DNA of 64,000 nucleotides from Bacteroidia bacterium (GTDB lineage Bacteria > Bacteroidota > Bacteroidia > Flavobacteriales > Flavobacteriaceae), in the NCBI GenBank assembly GCA_030429455.1, contig JAUIFC010000003.1, positions 1 through 64,000 of the forward strand, given 5' to 3'. Under the pieces are notes generated by a model, which was given only the letters and a program-made list of their open reading frames with translations, was not told where the DNA came from and did not search any database. Both the position numbers and the translations under genes were made by a program. Below, piece by piece: positions 54,334 to 64,000 of the stretch (position 1 is the stretch's first letter; every line of letters starts with the position of its first letter).

Positions 54334-55671
54334 TTATTCTGCGTCGTTTAAAAATTTCTTGAACCTGTCTACAAAACTATCTAGAAAGGTTTTTCCTTGT
54401 TTTTCAATTACTTTTTGAGTATTTACCTTATTTGTTGTTGGATTGTCATGAGTTTCTTTAACCAAATCTTCCTTTTGAATTTCTTGTTCTTTTTTCTTTA
54501 CTCTTGTTACTGGTTTTATATTTTCAAGACTCTTCATCACCAGTCCAACTGCTGTTGCATATATTGGACTTGCGGTCTCCTTGTCCGTGTCTCCAGCCAA
54601 GTGTTCGTTAGGGTATCCAATCCTAGTGTCCATACCAGTAATGTACTCTACTAACTGTTTAAGATGTTTTAGCTGTGCGCCACCGCCAGTTAATACAATA
54701 CCAGCTATTAATTTTTTGCGTTTCTCCTCGTGTCCGTAATTTTTTATTTCTAAAAATGCTTGCTCTATTATTTCGACTACTCTGTAGTGAATTATTTTTG
54801 ATAAATTTTTAAGCGATATTTCTTTTGGTTCTCGGCCACGCAATCCTGGTATCGACACAATTTCGTTTTCTTTGTTTTCTCCAGGCCAGGCAGAACCAAA
54901 TTTTACCTTTAACAGTTCAGCTTGTTTTTCGATTATAGAACATCCGTCTTTAATGTCCTCGGTTATGATGTTGCCACCAAATGGAATGACCGCTGTGTGC
55001 CTAATAATGCCATCTTTAAAAATCGCAATATCAGTCGTTCCTCCGCCAATATCAATTAGTGCGACGCCAGCTTCTTTCTCTTCTTGACTCAATACGGCAT
55101 TGGCAGAAGCTAATGGCTCTAAAGTTACTTCGTTAAGTTCTAAACCAGCACTTTTTATACATCGTCCGATATTTCTAATCGAAGATATTTGACCGACAAC
55201 AACATGAAAATTGGCCTCAAGACGACCTCCATACATGCCAATAGGTTCTTTTATTTCCGCTTGTCCATCAACTTTGTAGTCCTGTGGCAACACATGAATA
55301 ATTTCTTCTCCTGGCAACATGACCAACTTGTGGACTTGGTCGCAAAGCGATTTGATATCTTTAGGGTCTATTACTTCGTCCACACTTTTTCTAGTTATAT
55401 AATCGCTATGTTGCAAACTTCTAATGTGTTGTCCAGCAATACCGACAGTAACCGATGTCACATCTTTGCCAGACTTCTCTTCTGCGTCTTTTATGGCGAG
55501 TTGTATAGATTGGATGGTTTGAGTGATGTTGTTTACAACACCTCGGTGAACACCTAGGCTTTTCGTTTTTCCTAGGCCTAATATTTCAAGCTTTCCAAAT
55601 TCATTTCGACGCCCTATCATTGCCACAATTTTTGTGGTACCAATGTCTAATCCTACTGCTATTTCTTCCAT
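54334..55671 (-). CDS. ftsA: Cell division protein FtsA
   Basis: 445 residues. Actin-like ATPase with the phosphate-1 region EEIAVGLDIGTTKIVAMIGR, SHS2/1C insert, and phosphate-2 motif ALIDIGGGTTDIAIF. A C-terminal amphipathic tail FLDSFVDRFKKFLNDAE serves as the membrane-targeting helix. It anchors FtsZ to the membrane. It lies 11 nt after ftsQ and 20 nt before ftsZ. Confidence 0.96.
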   Translation of the reverse strand: MEEIAVGLDIGTTKIVAMIGRRNEFGKLEILGLGKTKSLGVHRGVVNNITQTIQSIQLAIKDAEEKSGKDVTSVTVGIAGQHIRSLQHSDYITRKSVDEVIDPKDIKSLCDQVHKLVMLPGEEIIHVLPQDYKVDGQAEIKEPIGMYGGRLEANFHVVVGQISSIRNIGRCIKSAGLELNEVTLEPLASANAVLSQEEKEAGVALIDIGGGTTDIAIFKDGIIRHTAVIPFGGNIITEDIKDGCSIIEKQAELLKVKFGSAWPGENKENEIVSIPGLRGREPKEISLKNLSKIIHYRVVEIIEQAFLEIKNYGHEEKRKKLIAGIVLTGGGAQLKHLKQLVEYITGMDTRIGYPNEHLAGDTDKETASPIYATAVGLVMKSLENIKPVTRVKKKEQEIQKEDLVKETHDNPTTNKVNTQKVIEKQGKTFLDSFVDRFKKFLNDAE

Positions 55672-55682
55672 TAGTGTTTAAT

Positions 55683-56399
55683 TCAATATTTTTCACAAAC
55701 AACTTGTGACCCGAATTGTAACTTTATTGTTTTATATTTTTGCAACAGAGAATCTCTTTCTGCTTTGACATAAAACGCCTTGAAATTAAAAAATTTCTGA
55801 TTAAGTTCTTTCGAGTTACCCAAATAGATTTCAAAGTCATGATTTCTCATTTTTAGACTATATTGTTCGTTTGGATAACCCTTTACTTGTGTCACCATTT
55901 TTCTTAAAAAATTATCTGTATGTATAAACTTCAAAAGTCTATAAACATTTGAAGTTTGATTCTTGTTTAAATTATACACTATAGGAACTCTAGCTGTGTA
56001 GTGATTGGAAAGCGGCATCTCTTTTCCATTTATATCAATATAATAATGATTATCACCTATGACTCTTCCTATTGGTTTTGGTTGAAATATTTCGACGTGT
56101 AAACTATTGTCAAGACTCAAGTACACTTCTGCATTTTCAACCATTGGATGAATCTCCAGTTGAGTTTCTAACAAGTTCAAATCTAAGTGTTCTACAGGCA
56201 TGTTCTTAACATGTTTTTGGTTTTGTATCAACAATTTATTAACTGTTGCAGTATCTATGAAGTTATTGTCATTTTGACTAAAACTAATGTCTATACTCCT
56301 GATTACTTTTTGTTTATGTCTGTTGTAAGTAAAACCTACTAATACAAGAAATAGGCAAATACTTAAACTGATTTTAAGTATGTCAAGTTTGTCTTTCAT
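55683..56399 (-). CDS. ftsQ: Cell division protein FtsQ/DivIB
   Basis: 238 residues. Short cytoplasmic N-terminus, one membrane helix (ILKISLSICLFLVLVGFTY, about 8-26), then a POTRA-like periplasmic part (VIRSIDISFSQNDNNFIDTA) and a beta region with PIGRVIGDNHYYIDINGKEM. Low sequence conservation is usual for FtsQ, and position in the dcw cluster supports the call. It overlaps murC by 4 nt (ATGA). Confidence 0.88.
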   Translation of the reverse strand: MKDKLDILKISLSICLFLVLVGFTYNRHKQKVIRSIDISFSQNDNNFIDTATVNKLLIQNQKHVKNMPVEHLDLNLLETQLEIHPMVENAEVYLSLDNSLHVEIFQPKPIGRVIGDNHYYIDINGKEMPLSNHYTARVPIVYNLNKNQTSNVYRLLKFIHTDNFLRKMVTQVKGYPNEQYSLKMRNHDFEIYLGNSKELNQKFFNFKAFYVKAERDSLLQKYKTIKLQFGSQVVCEKY

Positions 56400-57745
56400 T
56401 TCAAATATTTTTGCTTAATTAAATTCGATTCTACACCAATATCTCCTGCACCCAATAGAGCGCAAATCATGCCTTTTTGTACCTTTATTTCATTATAAAT
56501 TTCTTTTTTTTCGATTACTTTTTTATCCTCTACACTTATCATTTCCAAAAGTTTGTTTGAGGTGATATTTGGAATAGGCTTTTCTCGTGCGGGATAGATA
56601 TCGAGTAATCTAACACTATCGAATTTGCTGAGACTTACCGCAAATTCGCTCATAAAATCCTTTGTTCTGCTATATAGATGAGGTTGAAATATTACCATAG
56701 ATTTCTGATTTGGATGCATTTCTGAAATTGCTGAGAATACAGCATTTATTTCTGTAGGATGATGGGCATAATCGTCTATAATAGTATATTCTTCGGTGTC
56801 TACGATGTAGTTAAACCGTCGTTTAACACCCTTAAAAGTTGCCAGAGATTTTGTGTATATCTCGGCTTTCTTAGGGTTGTAATCTAAGGCTAAACTTAAA
56901 GCACATAGCGCATTGAACAAATTATGTTGACCTGGCATTTTAAGTTGAACATCATAATAGGTTTTTCCATTAGCTGTATAGTTGAAGGTATAACAGCCAT
57001 TTTCAATCCTAATATGGTCTGCGTAAATATTTGATGTATTACTGAATCCAATTGTCTTTCCTCCAAAATGGATATTGGAATTGTGATAAAGCTGATTTTT
57101 ATTTTTGACTAAATTGGCAAAATCACTAAAACTTTTTTCTAGATTTTTTTTAGAATTATAAATGTCCAGATGGTCTGCATCTACATTGCTAATTACTGCA
57201 TAATCAGGCGATAGGTTTAAAAACGATCTGTCAAATTCGTCGGCTTCAACAACATAAATGTCATTTCCATTCGAGATGTAATTTGAATTATAATTTTCCG
57301 AAACGCCTCCTGCAAAAATCGTAACTGGTTCATTTGCGTCTTTTAAAATATGTCCAAGCATACATGTAATAGTAGTTTTACCATGTGTGCCTGCAATGGC
57401 CATACAAGTTTTTTCCGAACTTATTTGACCTAAGACTTTCGCTCTTTTTATATAGGCGAATCTATTGTTTATAAAGTATGAAAATACAGGTTGATCTTCT
57501 TTAATTGCTGGAGTATAGACTATTATGCTGTTTTCTTTGTTTAAAGAGCTGGCTAGAGTCAAGTTGTAATCATATTCGATGTTGGCTCCTTGGTCTTCTA
57601 AGGATTTACATAATTCAGTTTTGGTTTTGTCATATCCCAATACGCTTTTTCCTTGCTTTAAAAAATGAAAAGCCAGCGCACTCATCCCTATTCCGCCAAT
57701 ACCGAGAAAGTAAATATGTGTGATATGTGATGAATTTATGCGCAT
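56396..57745 (-). CDS. murC: UDP-N-acetylmuramate--L-alanine ligase
   Basis: 449 residues. N-terminal Rossmann domain with FLGIGGIGMS, ATP-binding GTHGKTT (119-125), then Mur ligase middle and C-terminal domains (DDYAHHPTEI, FQPHLYSRT). It adds L-alanine to UDP-MurNAc. Overlaps of 4 nt with ftsQ and 1 nt with murG indicate tight translational coupling. Confidence 0.96.
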   Translation of the reverse strand: MRINSSHITHIYFLGIGGIGMSALAFHFLKQGKSVLGYDKTKTELCKSLEDQGANIEYDYNLTLASSLNKENSIIVYTPAIKEDQPVFSYFINNRFAYIKRAKVLGQISSEKTCMAIAGTHGKTTITCMLGHILKDANEPVTIFAGGVSENYNSNYISNGNDIYVVEADEFDRSFLNLSPDYAVISNVDADHLDIYNSKKNLEKSFSDFANLVKNKNQLYHNSNIHFGGKTIGFSNTSNIYADHIRIENGCYTFNYTANGKTYYDVQLKMPGQHNLFNALCALSLALDYNPKKAEIYTKSLATFKGVKRRFNYIVDTEEYTIIDDYAHHPTEINAVFSAISEMHPNQKSMVIFQPHLYSRTKDFMSEFAVSLSKFDSVRLLDIYPAREKPIPNITSNKLLEMISVEDKKVIEKKEIYNEIKVQKGMICALLGAGDIGVESNLIKQKYLK

Positions 57746-58833
57746 TATTTGATGATTTTTTCAATAATATCTACAATGTCTTTTGTAGCGTTTGGTTTAG
57801 CTAAGGTTTTAATATTTTTGGATAATAGCTTCTGTTTTTCTTTGTTTTGAATAAGTTCTAATACATTGGGTAGAAAATCGGTGTTTATTTGTTTCTCTTC
57901 AATACAGATTGCTGCATTTTTTATTGTAATGGCATTTGCATTTTTAAATTGATGATTTTCAGCTACATTTGGTGACGGGATAAAAATTACCGGTTTGCCA
58001 ACTAAACATAACTCGCTGACAGAACCCGCTCCAGCTCTAGAAATTATGACGTCTGCTGCGGCATAGGCCTTTGGCATATCTTCTATAAACTCTAAAACCC
58101 TTACATTCTTTTCTTCAAGGTGTTTATAATCGTTGTAGTAAAAAGAACCACATTGCCAAACGACATTACAGTTTTGGGCTACTAGATCCTTGACGTACTG
58201 CTTTATCGTTTTGTTGATGGTTCTCGCTCCTAAACTTCCACCAATGACCAGAATAGTGGTTTTATGTTTGTCAAGATTAAAACTATTTAAAGCTTCCTCT
58301 CTTGATATTGTTTTTTCTAAAATGTCTTTACGTATCGGATTTCCAGTAAAATAAATTTTATCTTTTGGAAAATATTTTTCCATTCCTGCATAAGCTACAC
58401 AGATTGCCTTGGTTTTATTTGCAACCCATTTGTTAGTAATTCCAGCGTACGAGTTTTGTTCTTGGATAAGTGTAGGAATACCCATATAATTTGCTGTTTT
58501 AAGTAATGGTGCACTTGCAAATCCACCGGTGCCAATAACAATTTGAGGGTTATGTTTTTTTATGATGAATATGGACTTTAACATGCTCCAAATGAGCTTA
58601 ATTGGAAACAAAATATTTGATAAACTTAGTGACCGTTGAAACCCGCTTATCCATAACCCCTTAATATCATATCCAGCCTTTGGTACTTTTGTCATTTCCA
58701 TGCGGTCTTTAGAGCCAACAAACAGGATGTCTGCCTGACGAAAACGAGATTTTATTTCGTCGGCAATAGCGATTGCAGGAAAAATATGTCCTCCTGTTCC
58801 ACCACCTGATATGATAACTTTTAAGGGTTTCAT
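57745..58833 (-). CDS. murG: UDP-GlcNAc transferase MurG
   Basis: 362 residues. GGTGGHIFPAIAIADE at the N-terminus, GTGGFASAPLL, IGGSLGARTIN, and the donor-binding RAGAGSVSELCLVGKP. It transfers N-acetylglucosamine to lipid I to make lipid II at the inner membrane. It overlaps both its neighbours by 1 nt (ftsW stop/murG start and murG stop/murC start). Confidence 0.96.
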   Translation of the reverse strand: MKPLKVIISGGGTGGHIFPAIAIADEIKSRFRQADILFVGSKDRMEMTKVPKAGYDIKGLWISGFQRSLSLSNILFPIKLIWSMLKSIFIIKKHNPQIVIGTGGFASAPLLKTANYMGIPTLIQEQNSYAGITNKWVANKTKAICVAYAGMEKYFPKDKIYFTGNPIRKDILEKTISREEALNSFNLDKHKTTILVIGGSLGARTINKTIKQYVKDLVAQNCNVVWQCGSFYYNDYKHLEEKNVRVLEFIEDMPKAYAAADVIISRAGAGSVSELCLVGKPVIFIPSPNVAENHQFKNANAITIKNAAICIEEKQINTDFLPNVLELIQNKEKQKLLSKNIKTLAKPNATKDIVDIIEKIIK

Positions 58834-60065
58834 TAAGTTTGGCTTACTACATCTAATGGGTTATTATCTTCTACTTCTGTTTCAGTGTCGTCTTTTTTGC
58901 TAGTAGAGCTTACGCTTAAAACTATACCAATTCCTATACAAGTCATCCAAATGGATGAACCTCCACTGCTTATAAGCGGCAGTGTTTGTCCAGTCACAGG
59001 GAATAGATTGACTGCAACTCCTATATTAATAAGAGCCTGAAATATTATGGGTAATCCAACTGCCGCAACAAGTAATTTGGCGTACAGAGATTCATTTTTT
59101 GTAAAAACAATGGCTATTCGCAGTAACAAAAAGAGGTAAAAAGACAAAACTATAAATCCTACAATCATTCCAAATTCTTCAACTATAATGGCATAAATAA
59201 AATCCGAAGACGATTGAGGAAGGAAATTTCGTTGTACACTTTTGCCTATGCCTTTACCTGTAATGCCTCCAGTAGCAATGGCAATTTTTGATTCTCTAAC
59301 TTGGTATATTTCTTCCTTTTTTTCTTCGCTTTCTTCTCCTTTTTCAAATGGCATAAAGCTTTCTATTCTACTCGTCCAAGTATCCACTCTGTTTGGTAAA
59401 AGTCCAGGAAAAGCTTTTGAAACTAGTACAAATATGGTAACAGCTGTTATTGAAAAAACAAGTATATAAGAGCAATATTTAATAGGGTAGCCGCTTATGA
59501 AAGCCAGTAAAAGAACCATGCAAAATATGATGGCTGCTGTCGAAAAATTTGAAGGAAATATCAGTCCGACAACTATAAATACGGGTATCCATAGTGGGAG
59601 TATAGTTTCATTAAAATTAAATGTCCTTTTTACAATTTTGGATAAATACCCAGCAACATATACCATTAAAACTATGGATGCAAAACTTGAAGTTTGGAAA
59701 CTCATGTTTACAACAGGTATTGTTAACCAGCGACTTGCATAGGAGCCTTCGATAGTTGTTCCTTCTATGGCGGTAAGAACTAATAAAATAATAACTATAG
59801 GAAGAAGTATGATGGAAATTCCCCAAAATAATTTAAATCTAATTTTATGTACTCCAAATATGAGAATAAAGCCCATGAATAAATGTGCTGCATGCTTTAA
59901 AAGATAGCTTATGGTATTTCCGTCACCGTCATTTAGATAAGCCAAGTTGCTACTAGCGCTGTATACAGGGAATAATGAAAATACCGCCAATAACGTTACA
60001 ATTACCCAAATGGGTTTGTCACCTTTCAGGTTTGGACTTATAATTTGAACTGCTGTATTTTTCAT
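58833..60065 (-). CDS. ftsW: SEDS-family cell division protein FtsW
   Basis: 410 residues from the ATG at 60065 (MKNTAVQIISPN), chosen because the longer frame (to 60149) would overlap murD by 74 nt. About ten membrane helices, with the SEDS loops YASRWLTIP, GKSVQRNFLPQSSSDFIYAI and the C-terminal GQTLPLISSGGSS. A peptidoglycan polymerase of the divisome. It starts 10 nt after the murD stop. The charged C-terminal tail (KKDDTETEVEDN) is cytoplasmic. Confidence 0.95.
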   Translation of the reverse strand: MKNTAVQIISPNLKGDKPIWVIVTLLAVFSLFPVYSASSNLAYLNDGDGNTISYLLKHAAHLFMGFILIFGVHKIRFKLFWGISIILLPIVIILLVLTAIEGTTIEGSYASRWLTIPVVNMSFQTSSFASIVLMVYVAGYLSKIVKRTFNFNETILPLWIPVFIVVGLIFPSNFSTAAIIFCMVLLLAFISGYPIKYCSYILVFSITAVTIFVLVSKAFPGLLPNRVDTWTSRIESFMPFEKGEESEEKKEEIYQVRESKIAIATGGITGKGIGKSVQRNFLPQSSSDFIYAIIVEEFGMIVGFIVLSFYLFLLLRIAIVFTKNESLYAKLLVAAVGLPIIFQALINIGVAVNLFPVTGQTLPLISSGGSSIWMTCIGIGIVLSVSSTSKKDDTETEVEDNNPLDVVSQT

Positions 60066-60075
60066 TTCTCTGTTT

Positions 60076-61413
60076 TTATAAATTTCTAACAGCTTTTTTA
60101 AACTGATTTCCTCTGTCCTCATAGTTTTTGAACAAATCGAAACTTGCACAAGCTGGAGATAATAGTACCGTATCTTCGGATTCTGCTAAATGGTATGCCA
60201 TTCTCACACACTCTGTCATGGATCGAGTTTCATAAATATCATCTACACATTCATTAAAGCTCTCTACTATTTTTTGGTTGTCCACACCAAGACAAATAAT
60301 TGCTTTTACCTTTTCGTTCACGCTACTGAGTAAACTTGTATAATCATTGCCTTTATCTACGCCACCAACAATCCAAATTGTATTCGCAGGCACAGATTTT
60401 AACGCATAATCGGTTGCGTTGACATTTGTGGCCTTAGAGTCGTTAATGTAAGTTACATTGTGTATTTTCAGTACTGTTTCTAATCTGTGTTCAACGCCTT
60501 GAAAAGCGCTTAGTTTTTCTCTGATTGTTTTTTTTCTAATTTTAAGCAGGTGTGCGGCTGTAGAGGCAGCCATGGCATTTTTAGTATTATGTTCGCCTCT
60601 TACTTCAAGTAAATCTAATGGCATAAGTTCTATATTTTCGTTTATGTTGATAATTATTTTGTTGTCTTTTATGTAAGTCCCAAATTCTAATTCTCGCCGA
60701 GTGGATAATGGGATGCATTTTGATTTCACCGGATTGTTTTTAAGCCAATTGCACAAGTGATTTTCATCTGCATTGTATATAAAATAGTCGTCTTCGGTTT
60801 GATTTTCAGCTATTCTGAATTTTGATGCCGTGTAAAGGTTAAAGTCATTATTGTATCGGTCTAAATGATCTGGCGTTATAGATGTTAGTATAGCAATATT
60901 TGGTTTGAATTTTTCTATACCATCCAACTGAAAACTGCTTACTTCCAAGACATAGTTTTCGGCGTTGTCCACTGCAACAGATTTAGCAAAACTGATACCG
61001 ATATTGCCAGCTAACTTGGTGTTTGGTAATTCGCCATTCAGAATGTGAAATGTCATGCTGGCAACAGTGGTTTTTCCATTGGAGCCGGTAATGGCCACAA
61101 GATTTGCATTAGTAAACAATGCACCAAATTCGATTTCGGAGATGACTGGGATATTTTGTGCTATCAGATGTTTTACAATTTGAACATCATCAGGTATTCC
61201 TGGGCTTTTTATAATTACATCGGACGCTGACAATTTTTCAAGGCTATGTTTGCCCTGTTCGTATTCAATATTATTTTTTTCAAAATAATCCCGTGTGGCA
61301 TTTGGAATGGTGCCTGCATCGCTAACTAGCACTTTAGCCTTTAGCTTTTTTGCAAGAATTGCAGCACCCATGCCACTTTCTCCACTTCCTAATATGCCTA
61401 CATTCTCTATCAT
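60076..61413 (-). CDS. murD: UDP-N-acetylmuramoyl-L-alanine--D-glutamate ligase
   Basis: 445 residues. N-terminal domain ([20 protein letters not shown]), ATP-binding GSNGKTT (110-116), [13 protein letters not shown], and C-terminal domain with [15 protein letters not shown] and [19 protein letters not shown]. It adds D-glutamate to UDP-MurNAc-L-Ala. It overlaps mraY by 4 nt. Confidence 0.96.
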   Translation of the reverse strand: MIENVGILGSGESGMGAAILAKKLKAKVLVSDAGTIPNATRDYFEKNNIEYEQGKHSLEKLSASDVIIKSPGIPDDVQIVKHLIAQNIPVISEIEFGALFTNANLVAITGSNGKTTVASMTFHILNGELPNTKLAGNIGISFAKSVAVDNAENYVLEVSSFQLDGIEKFKPNIAILTSITPDHLDRYNNDFNLYTASKFRIAENQTEDDYFIYNADENHLCNWLKNNPVKSKCIPLSTRRELEFGTYIKDNKIIININENIELMPLDLLEVRGEHNTKNAMAASTAAHLLKIRKKTIREKLSAFQGVEHRLETVLKIHNVTYINDSKATNVNATDYALKSVPANTIWIVGGVDKGNDYTSLLSSVNEKVKAIICLGVDNQKIVESFNECVDDIYETRSMTECVRMAYHLAESEDTVLLSPACASFDLFKNYEDRGNQFKKAVRNL

Positions 61414-62624
61414 CTTACTTTAAGCGTTATTATAGATATTACAGCCAATAAAATTCCAATAATCCAAAATCTAACTACAATTTTGCTTTCATGAAAACCT
61501 CTCTTTTGGTAATGATGATGCAAAGGCGACATTAAAAATATCCTACGCCCTGCGCCATATTTCTTTTTGGTATACTTAAACCAACTTACTTGCATGACCA
61601 CGGAAAGGTTTTCTATCAGAAATATGCCGCAAAGTATAGGTAGAAGAAGTTCTTTTCTAACTGCAATTGCAATTACAGCAATGATTCCACCAATGGTCAG
61701 ACTGCCCGTATCCCCCATAAACACTTGAGCTGGAAAAGTATTGTACCATAAAAAACCTATCAATGCGCCTGTAAATGCTGCAATGAATATGACCATTTCG
61801 CCAGAGTTAGGAATATTCATAACATTTAAGTATTCTGAAAAAATCACGTTTCCAGATATCCATGCGAAAATGCCTAAGGTTAAAACAATTATTGCAGAGC
61901 TTCCTGCAGCTAAGCCATCAATTCCATCTGTTAAATTTGCTCCATTTGAAATTGCTGTCACTATAAAAATTACAATAGGAATAAAGATAAGCCAAGCGTA
62001 GGCAGACAAATCTTCGCTTATCCAAGTGATAAAACTGGCATAATCTAACTCGTTGTTCTTTAGGAATGGAATTGTTGTTTTGGTCGTTTTTATTTTTTCG
62101 CCTGTTTCGACTATTTCATTGGTTACAGGGTTTAATGTGATGTCGTTTCTTGTTGTAATGTCTTCATGAAAATACATCGTTGCTCCAACGATAATTCCCA
62201 AACCTACTTGACCAAAGACTTTAAATTTGCCTTTAAGTCCTTTTTTATTTTTCTTAAAAATTTTAATGTAGTCGTCTATAAACCCGATGCTTCCCATCCA
62301 TAATGTTGTGACAATAAGAAGAAGAATATATATATTAGTCAAATCCGTAAGTAGCAAAACAGGCAACAAGGTAGAAGCAATAATGATAATTCCACCCATG
62401 GTTGGCGTTCCTGCTTTTTGCTGTTGCCCTTGCAGGCCTAAATCTCTTACACTTTCTCCAATTTGCTTTCTTCGAAGAAAGTTGATAATAGATTTACCAA
62501 AAATTGTTGAAAACAAAAGTGCTAATATAGCGGCCAATGATGCTCTGAATGACAAATATTGATATAATCCAGATCCTGGATAATCATAAAGACTTTCTAG
62601 ATATTCAAATAAATGGTACAACAT
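61410..62624 (-). CDS. mraY: Phospho-N-acetylmuramoyl-pentapeptide-transferase
   Basis: 404 residues with ten membrane segments, somewhat longer than the 360-residue E. coli enzyme because of an insert of about 45 residues ([20 protein letters not shown] and following), common in Bacteroidota. Catalytic region [20 protein letters not shown], then [12 protein letters not shown] and [15 protein letters not shown]. It makes lipid I. It starts 1 nt after the murE stop and overlaps murD by 4 nt. Confidence 0.96.
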   Translation of the reverse strand: MLYHLFEYLESLYDYPGSGLYQYLSFRASLAAILALLFSTIFGKSIINFLRRKQIGESVRDLGLQGQQQKAGTPTMGGIIIIASTLLPVLLLTDLTNIYILLLIVTTLWMGSIGFIDDYIKIFKKNKKGLKGKFKVFGQVGLGIIVGATMYFHEDITTRNDITLNPVTNEIVETGEKIKTTKTTIPFLKNNELDYASFITWISEDLSAYAWLIFIPIVIFIVTAISNGANLTDGIDGLAAGSSAIIVLTLGIFAWISGNVIFSEYLNVMNIPNSGEMVIFIAAFTGALIGFLWYNTFPAQVFMGDTGSLTIGGIIAVIAIAVRKELLLPILCGIFLIENLSVVMQVSWFKYTKKKYGAGRRIFLMSPLHHHYQKRGFHESKIVVRFWIIGILLAVISIITLKVR

Positions 62625-62625
62625 A

Positions 62626-64000
62626 TTATTTATTTAGAAGTTTTAGACAAGATTTTATGATTTTCATATCATCAAAGTCTTTTTTCTGTCCTTTTATGAT
62701 TTGAAAGGTTTCGTGCCCTTTACCAGCTACAAGGATGATGTCGTTTGCTTTAGACAACATGCATGCAGTTTTTATAGCGTCATATCTATCGATAACACTC
62801 AATGTTTTACTTGTATTTTGTGGCTGTACTCCAGCTTCAATCTCCTCGATTATCGTTTTAGGATCTTCATCTCTAGGATTATCGCTAGTAAAAATGACAT
62901 GATCACTAAGTTGGGCTGCTATTTTGCCCATCTTTGGTCTCTTTGTTTTATCTCTGTTGCCACCACAACCAACTACAGTAATAAGGTTTTCGTTTTTAGT
63001 TCGAATGCTATTTATGGTTTGTAACACATTTTTTAATGCGTCTGGCGTATGAGCATAATCTACAATAACGCTCACTTTTTCTTTATTGGTTCTAAAATGT
63101 TCAAATCGGCCATGCACGGGTTCAAGTTCACTTAGAAATTTTAGGCTTTCAATAGGCTCAACGCCTAGTAAATCCGCTATTCCAAAAACTGCCAATAAAT
63201 TATAGGCATTAAATTCGCCAATTACTTTTGTCCAAAGGTCTTGGTCGTTTATTTTTAATTGCAAGCCTGAGAAGCTATTTTCCAAAATTTTCGCCTTGTA
63301 ATCCGCAAAAGATTTTAACGCGTAGGAATACTTTTTTGCTCTCGAATTCTGTAGCATGTATGCTCCGTTTTTGTCATCTATGTTTGTTAAAGCGAAGGCT
63401 TGTTTTGATAATTGATCAAATAGTTTCTTCTTTACGTCTCTATAAGTTTCAAAAGTTTCATGGTAATCCAAATGATCATGAGAAAGATTTGTAAATCCGG
63501 CACCATCAAAATCCAATCCTAAGGACCGTTTTTGGTCTATGCCGTGTGAGCTCACTTCCATAAACGCATATTCGACTCCTGAATCTACCATCTTTTTCAG
63601 ATACTTATTTATGGTTAGAGAATCTGGAGTTGTGAGATTTGTAGGAAACTCCTTGTCGTTTACAAGAATTTTTACAGTTGAAATTAAACCGACTGGATAA
63701 CCCAAATTTGCGAACAGTTGATAGAGTAATGTTGTTACAGTTGTTTTTCCATTTGTTCCGGTGACTCCAACCAATTTTAAGTGCGTAGAAGGATTGTCAT
63801 AATAGTTTGAAGCCATATACGCCAACGCCTCTCTTGTATCTCTGACCTTTATGTAGGTAATGCCATTTATTTTTTGGTCTGGAAAGGCTTCGCAGACGAT
63901 GGCAATAGCGCCTTGGTCAACAGCTTTTTTTATGTAATCATGACCATCGGATAGAGTACCTCTGATGGCCACAAACACATCGTTAAGCCCAACTTTTCTA
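62626..64000 (-). CDS. murE: UDP-MurNAc-tripeptide synthetase (meso-DAP type), 5' end outside window
   Basis: 450 residues are seen from an internal GTG, but the frame continues open to the window edge ([14 protein letters not shown]), so the true start lies to the right. ATP-binding [25 protein letters not shown], and the DNPR motif ([11 protein letters not shown]) that marks meso-diaminopimelate as the added amino acid. It is the first dcw gene visible; ftsI, ftsL and mraW are expected further upstream in Bacteroidota. Confidence 0.95.
   Translation of the reverse strand, partial: RKVGLNDVFVAIRGTLSDGHDYIKKAVDQGAIAIVCEAFPDQKINGITYIKVRDTREALAYMASNYYDNPSTHLKLVGVTGTNGKTTVTTLLYQLFANLGYPVGLISTVKILVNDKEFPTNLTTPDSLTINKYLKKMVDSGVEYAFMEVSSHGIDQKRSLGLDFDGAGFTNLSHDHLDYHETFETYRDVKKKLFDQLSKQAFALTNIDDKNGAYMLQNSRAKKYSYALKSFADYKAKILENSFSGLQLKINDQDLWTKVIGEFNAYNLLAVFGIADLLGVEPIESLKFLSELEPVHGRFEHFRTNKEKVSVIVDYAHTPDALKNVLQTINSIRTKNENLITVVGCGGNRDKTKRPKMGKIAAQLSDHVIFTSDNPRDEDPKTIIEEIEAGVQPQNTSKTLSVIDRYDAIKTACMLSKANDIILVAGKGHETFQIIKGQKKDFDDMKIIKSCLKLLNK

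Noticed and set aside
1-64000. CRISPR array, rRNA operon, replication origin or complete prophage
   Set aside because: No regular repeat-spacer pattern, no rRNA sequence, no dnaA-box cluster and no phage structural genes are visible; only one truncated recombinase remains.

Overview
The window looks like a chromosomal segment of a Flavobacteriaceae (Bacteroidota) bacterium. This rests on low G+C, three SusC/SusD pairs, GLPGLI-family proteins, a T9SS sorting domain, an ECF sigma/'sensor of ECF-type sigma factor' group, the short ProS type, TAnnTTTG-like promoter boxes and a Bacteroidota-style dcw cluster. A meso-diaminopimelate MurE (DNPR motif) indicates a Gram-negative DAP-type wall. No species can be named from the sequence alone.

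Layout. (1) 1-7099: a tandem array of cassettes. Each full cassette has a short inverted repeat, a ~76-residue secreted peptide with two cysteines, a GLPGLI-family periplasmic protein and a conserved hairpin terminator. Only the last cassette carries an intact TonB-dependent-receptor-like gene; two others keep only degraded 5' stubs of it. (2) 7094-9900: accessory scar and toxin-antitoxin: a truncated tyrosine recombinase fused head-on to a truncated membrane protein, then hipB-hipA. (3) 10361-15002: a run of housekeeping genes (metal/cobamide-type binding protein, alpha/beta hydrolase, 3-hydroxyacyl-CoA dehydrogenase, TatD, asparaginase). (4) 15049-17616: tRNA-Ser, a decayed non-coding stretch, rpsT, two tRNA-Glu and proS. 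(5) 17717-22166: a Gly/Trp- and Ser/Arg-rich lipoprotein, a FadL/OmpP1-type porin and an Omp85/BamA-like protein. (6) 22277-39828: three consecutive SusC/SusD loci with accessory lipoproteins and no carbohydrate-active enzymes. The first susC is split by an in-frame TAG. (7) 39890-52339: RlmB, rhomboid, RarA, HAD nucleotidase, deacetylase-like protein, RadC, ABC exporter, ECF sigma group, RsmB and a secreted endonuclease I. (8) 52421-64000, minus strand: the dcw cluster murE-mraY-murD-ftsW-murG-murC-ftsQ-ftsA-ftsZ, tightly packed with 1-4 nt overlaps and running off the right edge.

Working together: regions 1, 5 and 6 are dominated by the outer membrane (receptors, porin, lipoproteins, secreted peptides), and region 8 by peptidoglycan precursor synthesis and the divisome. 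The part most likely to be undescribed is the peptide-GLPGLI-receptor cassette array of region 1. It has a constant IR-to-start spacing of 56-57 nt, conserved leader but divergent mature peptides, hairpins placed where they could set peptide:GLPGLI:receptor ratios, and clear birth-and-decay of copies. Its function is not known to me and no function is asserted.
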